A stretch of 64,000 bases of DNA from Streptomyces sp. WM4235. GTDB taxonomy: Bacteria > Actinomycetota > Actinomycetes > Streptomycetales > Streptomycetaceae. The position numbers and the translations under genes are program-made. Under the pieces are notes generated by a model that was given only the letters and a program-made list of their open reading frames with translations, searched no databases and had not been told where the DNA came from. Location of the stretch: contig NZ_LGDE01000271.1 in the NCBI RefSeq assembly GCF_001279725.1, positions 1 to 64,000 of the forward strand. Reading direction: 5' to 3'. This document shows, in pieces, positions 62,982 through 64,000 of this stretch; the stretch's first letter is position 1, and every line of letters starts with the position of its first letter.

Positions 62982-64000
62982 GAGGCCGGGTCCGTTCCGT
63001 CGGAGGGGAGTACGGCGGTCAGTTGCTCCACGGTGAGGAAGGGCAGCGGGGCAAGGATCTTCGCGGTCTGGGGGGCGAAGACGGGGGAGGCCACGATGAC
63101 CTCGTGGGTGGGGCCGTCGGCGACGATGTCGCCTTCGGCCATGACCACGACCCGGTCGGCTGCGCGCGCCACGAACTCCACGTCGTGCGTGGAGATCACC
63201 ACGGCGCGGCCCTCCGCGGCCAGATCGTCGACGATGCGGATCAGTTCGCCCTTGGCGCGGTAGTCGAGTCCGCGGGTCGGCTCGTCGAGGAGCAGCACCC
63301 GGGGGGCCGCGGTCAGCTGGATCGCCAGGACCAGCGCCAGCTTCTGCCCCTCGGAGAGATCACGGGGGTGGGTGGTGTCCGGGATGGCGGGCGCCAGCCG
63401 GTCCAGGATGGCGCGCGCCCGGATCCCGTCCGCGGCGACCCCGGATTCGCTGTCGGCCTGGTCGAGTTCCTGCTTGACGGACTCCAGGTACAGCAGGTCG
63501 GTGGGGGTCTGGGGGACCAGACCGACCAGTCGCCGGGCCGCCGCGGCGGAGAGCTCGCGCGGATCGCGCGGGCCCTTGCCCCCGGTGGAGGCGACGGCCA
63601 CGGAGCCGGCCTTGCGCGGCCCGGAACCCTGGAGCGCCCACAACAGCGAGGACTTGCCGGACCCGTTGCGGCCCATGAGGGCGGTGATCTCGCCGCCGTG
63701 CAGGGTGAGGTCGACCTCCCGGACGGCGGGGACGCCGTGGTAGGTGACGGTGACACCGCGTGCGGCGAGGAGCTCCGTACGGTGTTCGGGCGAGGTGGGC
63801 CGCACCGGCGGGGGAGCGGTGTCCGTCAGGGAGCTGCGCAGGGGGGCCGCGGCTCGGCGGGCGTCGCGGATCGACATGGGCAGCGGGGTCCAGCCCGCCG
63901 CGCGGCCGAGTTCCACGATGGGCGGGGCGATGGACGAGGTTCGGAAGATGTCGGCGGGCGTTCCGGAGACGACACGGCCGTTGCCGGGGAGGTGGATGAC
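62978..64000 (-). CDS. ECF transporter double ATPase (EcfA1A2 fusion), 5' end outside window
   Basis: 340 residues visible, open at the right edge. Residues up to about 50 (VIHLPGNGRVVSGTPADIFR) are the tail of a first ATPase. A second ATPase is complete: Walker A ALMGRNGSGKSSLLWALQGS, signature DLSEGQKLALVLAIQL (LSEGQ instead of LSGGQ), Walker B PRVLLLDEPTRGLDYRAKGE, and STHDVEFVARAADRVVVMAE. Fusion of both EcfA modules in one protein is common in actinobacteria. Energises the S component downstream; the T component should lie outside the window. Confidence 0.9.
   Translation of the reverse strand, partial: VIHLPGNGRVVSGTPADIFRTSSIAPPIVELGRAAGWTPLPMSIRDARRAAAPLRSSLTDTAPPPVRPTSPEHRTELLAARGVTVTYHGVPAVREVDLTLHGGEITALMGRNGSGKSSLLWALQGSGPRKAGSVAVASTGGKGPRDPRELSAAAARRLVGLVPQTPTDLLYLESVKQELDQADSESGVAADGIRARAILDRLAPAIPDTTHPRDLSEGQKLALVLAIQLTAAPRVLLLDEPTRGLDYRAKGELIRIVDDLAAEGRAVVISTHDVEFVARAADRVVVMAEGDIVADGPTHEVIVASPVFAPQTAKILAPLPFLTVEQLTAVLPSDGTDPAS

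Overview
The window is high-GC actinobacterial DNA, almost certainly from a Streptomyces chromosome. It shows GTG starts, ATGA/GTGA stop-start couplings, families typical of the genus (DUF5753, DUF6879, DUF6907, DUF6230/DUF6114), a DmdR-type iron box and Tat-exported enzymes. I see no rRNA, tRNA or CRISPR array.

Layout. 1-12.2 kb is a mobile-element-like island. It starts with the 5' end of an IS701-type transposase cut by the window edge, then an XRE repressor, an excisionase-like protein, two small proteins and a RepA/RecA-like helicase ATPase whose 3' end carries a cluster of GGTTCC inverted repeats (possible origin). Next come a VRR-NUC-like protein lacking catalytic residues, a helix-turn-helix protein, two related coiled-coil proteins, a DUF6879/DUF5753 pair, three small Cys-rich proteins and a compact reverse-strand operon of eight tiny genes. 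No integrase or FtsK/TraB gene lies inside the window.

12.2-23.8 kb is more ordinary chromosome: a disulfide oxidoreductase, an iron-box-controlled secreted protein with a surface beta-propeller protein, a metallophosphoesterase, a DUF6230-DUF6114-secreted protein operon, a MerR regulator, an RsmC-like methyltransferase, a TPR protein, a pirin and a NUDIX hydrolase.

23.8-29.1 kb is the strongest candidate for an undescribed system. An XRE-TPR regulator with a 19-bp palindromic operator candidate faces a 51-codon precursor-like peptide gene, an intercistronic hairpin, a JmjC-type Fe(II)/2-oxoglutarate oxygenase and an aldo/keto reductase whose gene starts inside the oxygenase gene. A convergent APH-fold kinase gene follows. 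I read it as a possible RiPP cluster; no product can be proven from sequence.

29-36.1 kb is patchy: a frameshifted remnant, a YVTN beta-propeller protein, a collagen-like secreted protein, a Tat-exported PGRP amidase, a truncated PI-PLC remnant and a two-gene unit with an endonuclease VII-like zinc domain. 36.4-39.6 kb holds two tandem secreted S33 peptidases. 39.7-44.4 kb is a kdp potassium-pump operon including kdpF and an extra 27-codon membrane microprotein coupled to it. 44.7-49.9 kb holds a DAG-kinase-like membrane protein, a GAF/PP2C phosphatase and a small operon (SnoaL, NmrA, TetR) with two TetR-like operators placed on its promoter.

50.5-56.9 kb encodes a double-glycine-leader peptide (no Cys in the core), an attenuator-like hairpin, an HlyD-type adaptor, a C39-peptidase ABC exporter and a second NHLM-type ABC exporter, with no modification enzyme visible. 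56.9-61.7 kb is a xanthine-dehydrogenase-type operon (xdhA, xdhB, xdhC) preceded by a 25-codon micro-ORF with a strong ribosome binding site. 62.1-64 kb encodes an ECF transporter S component and a double-ATPase EcfA that runs off the right edge.
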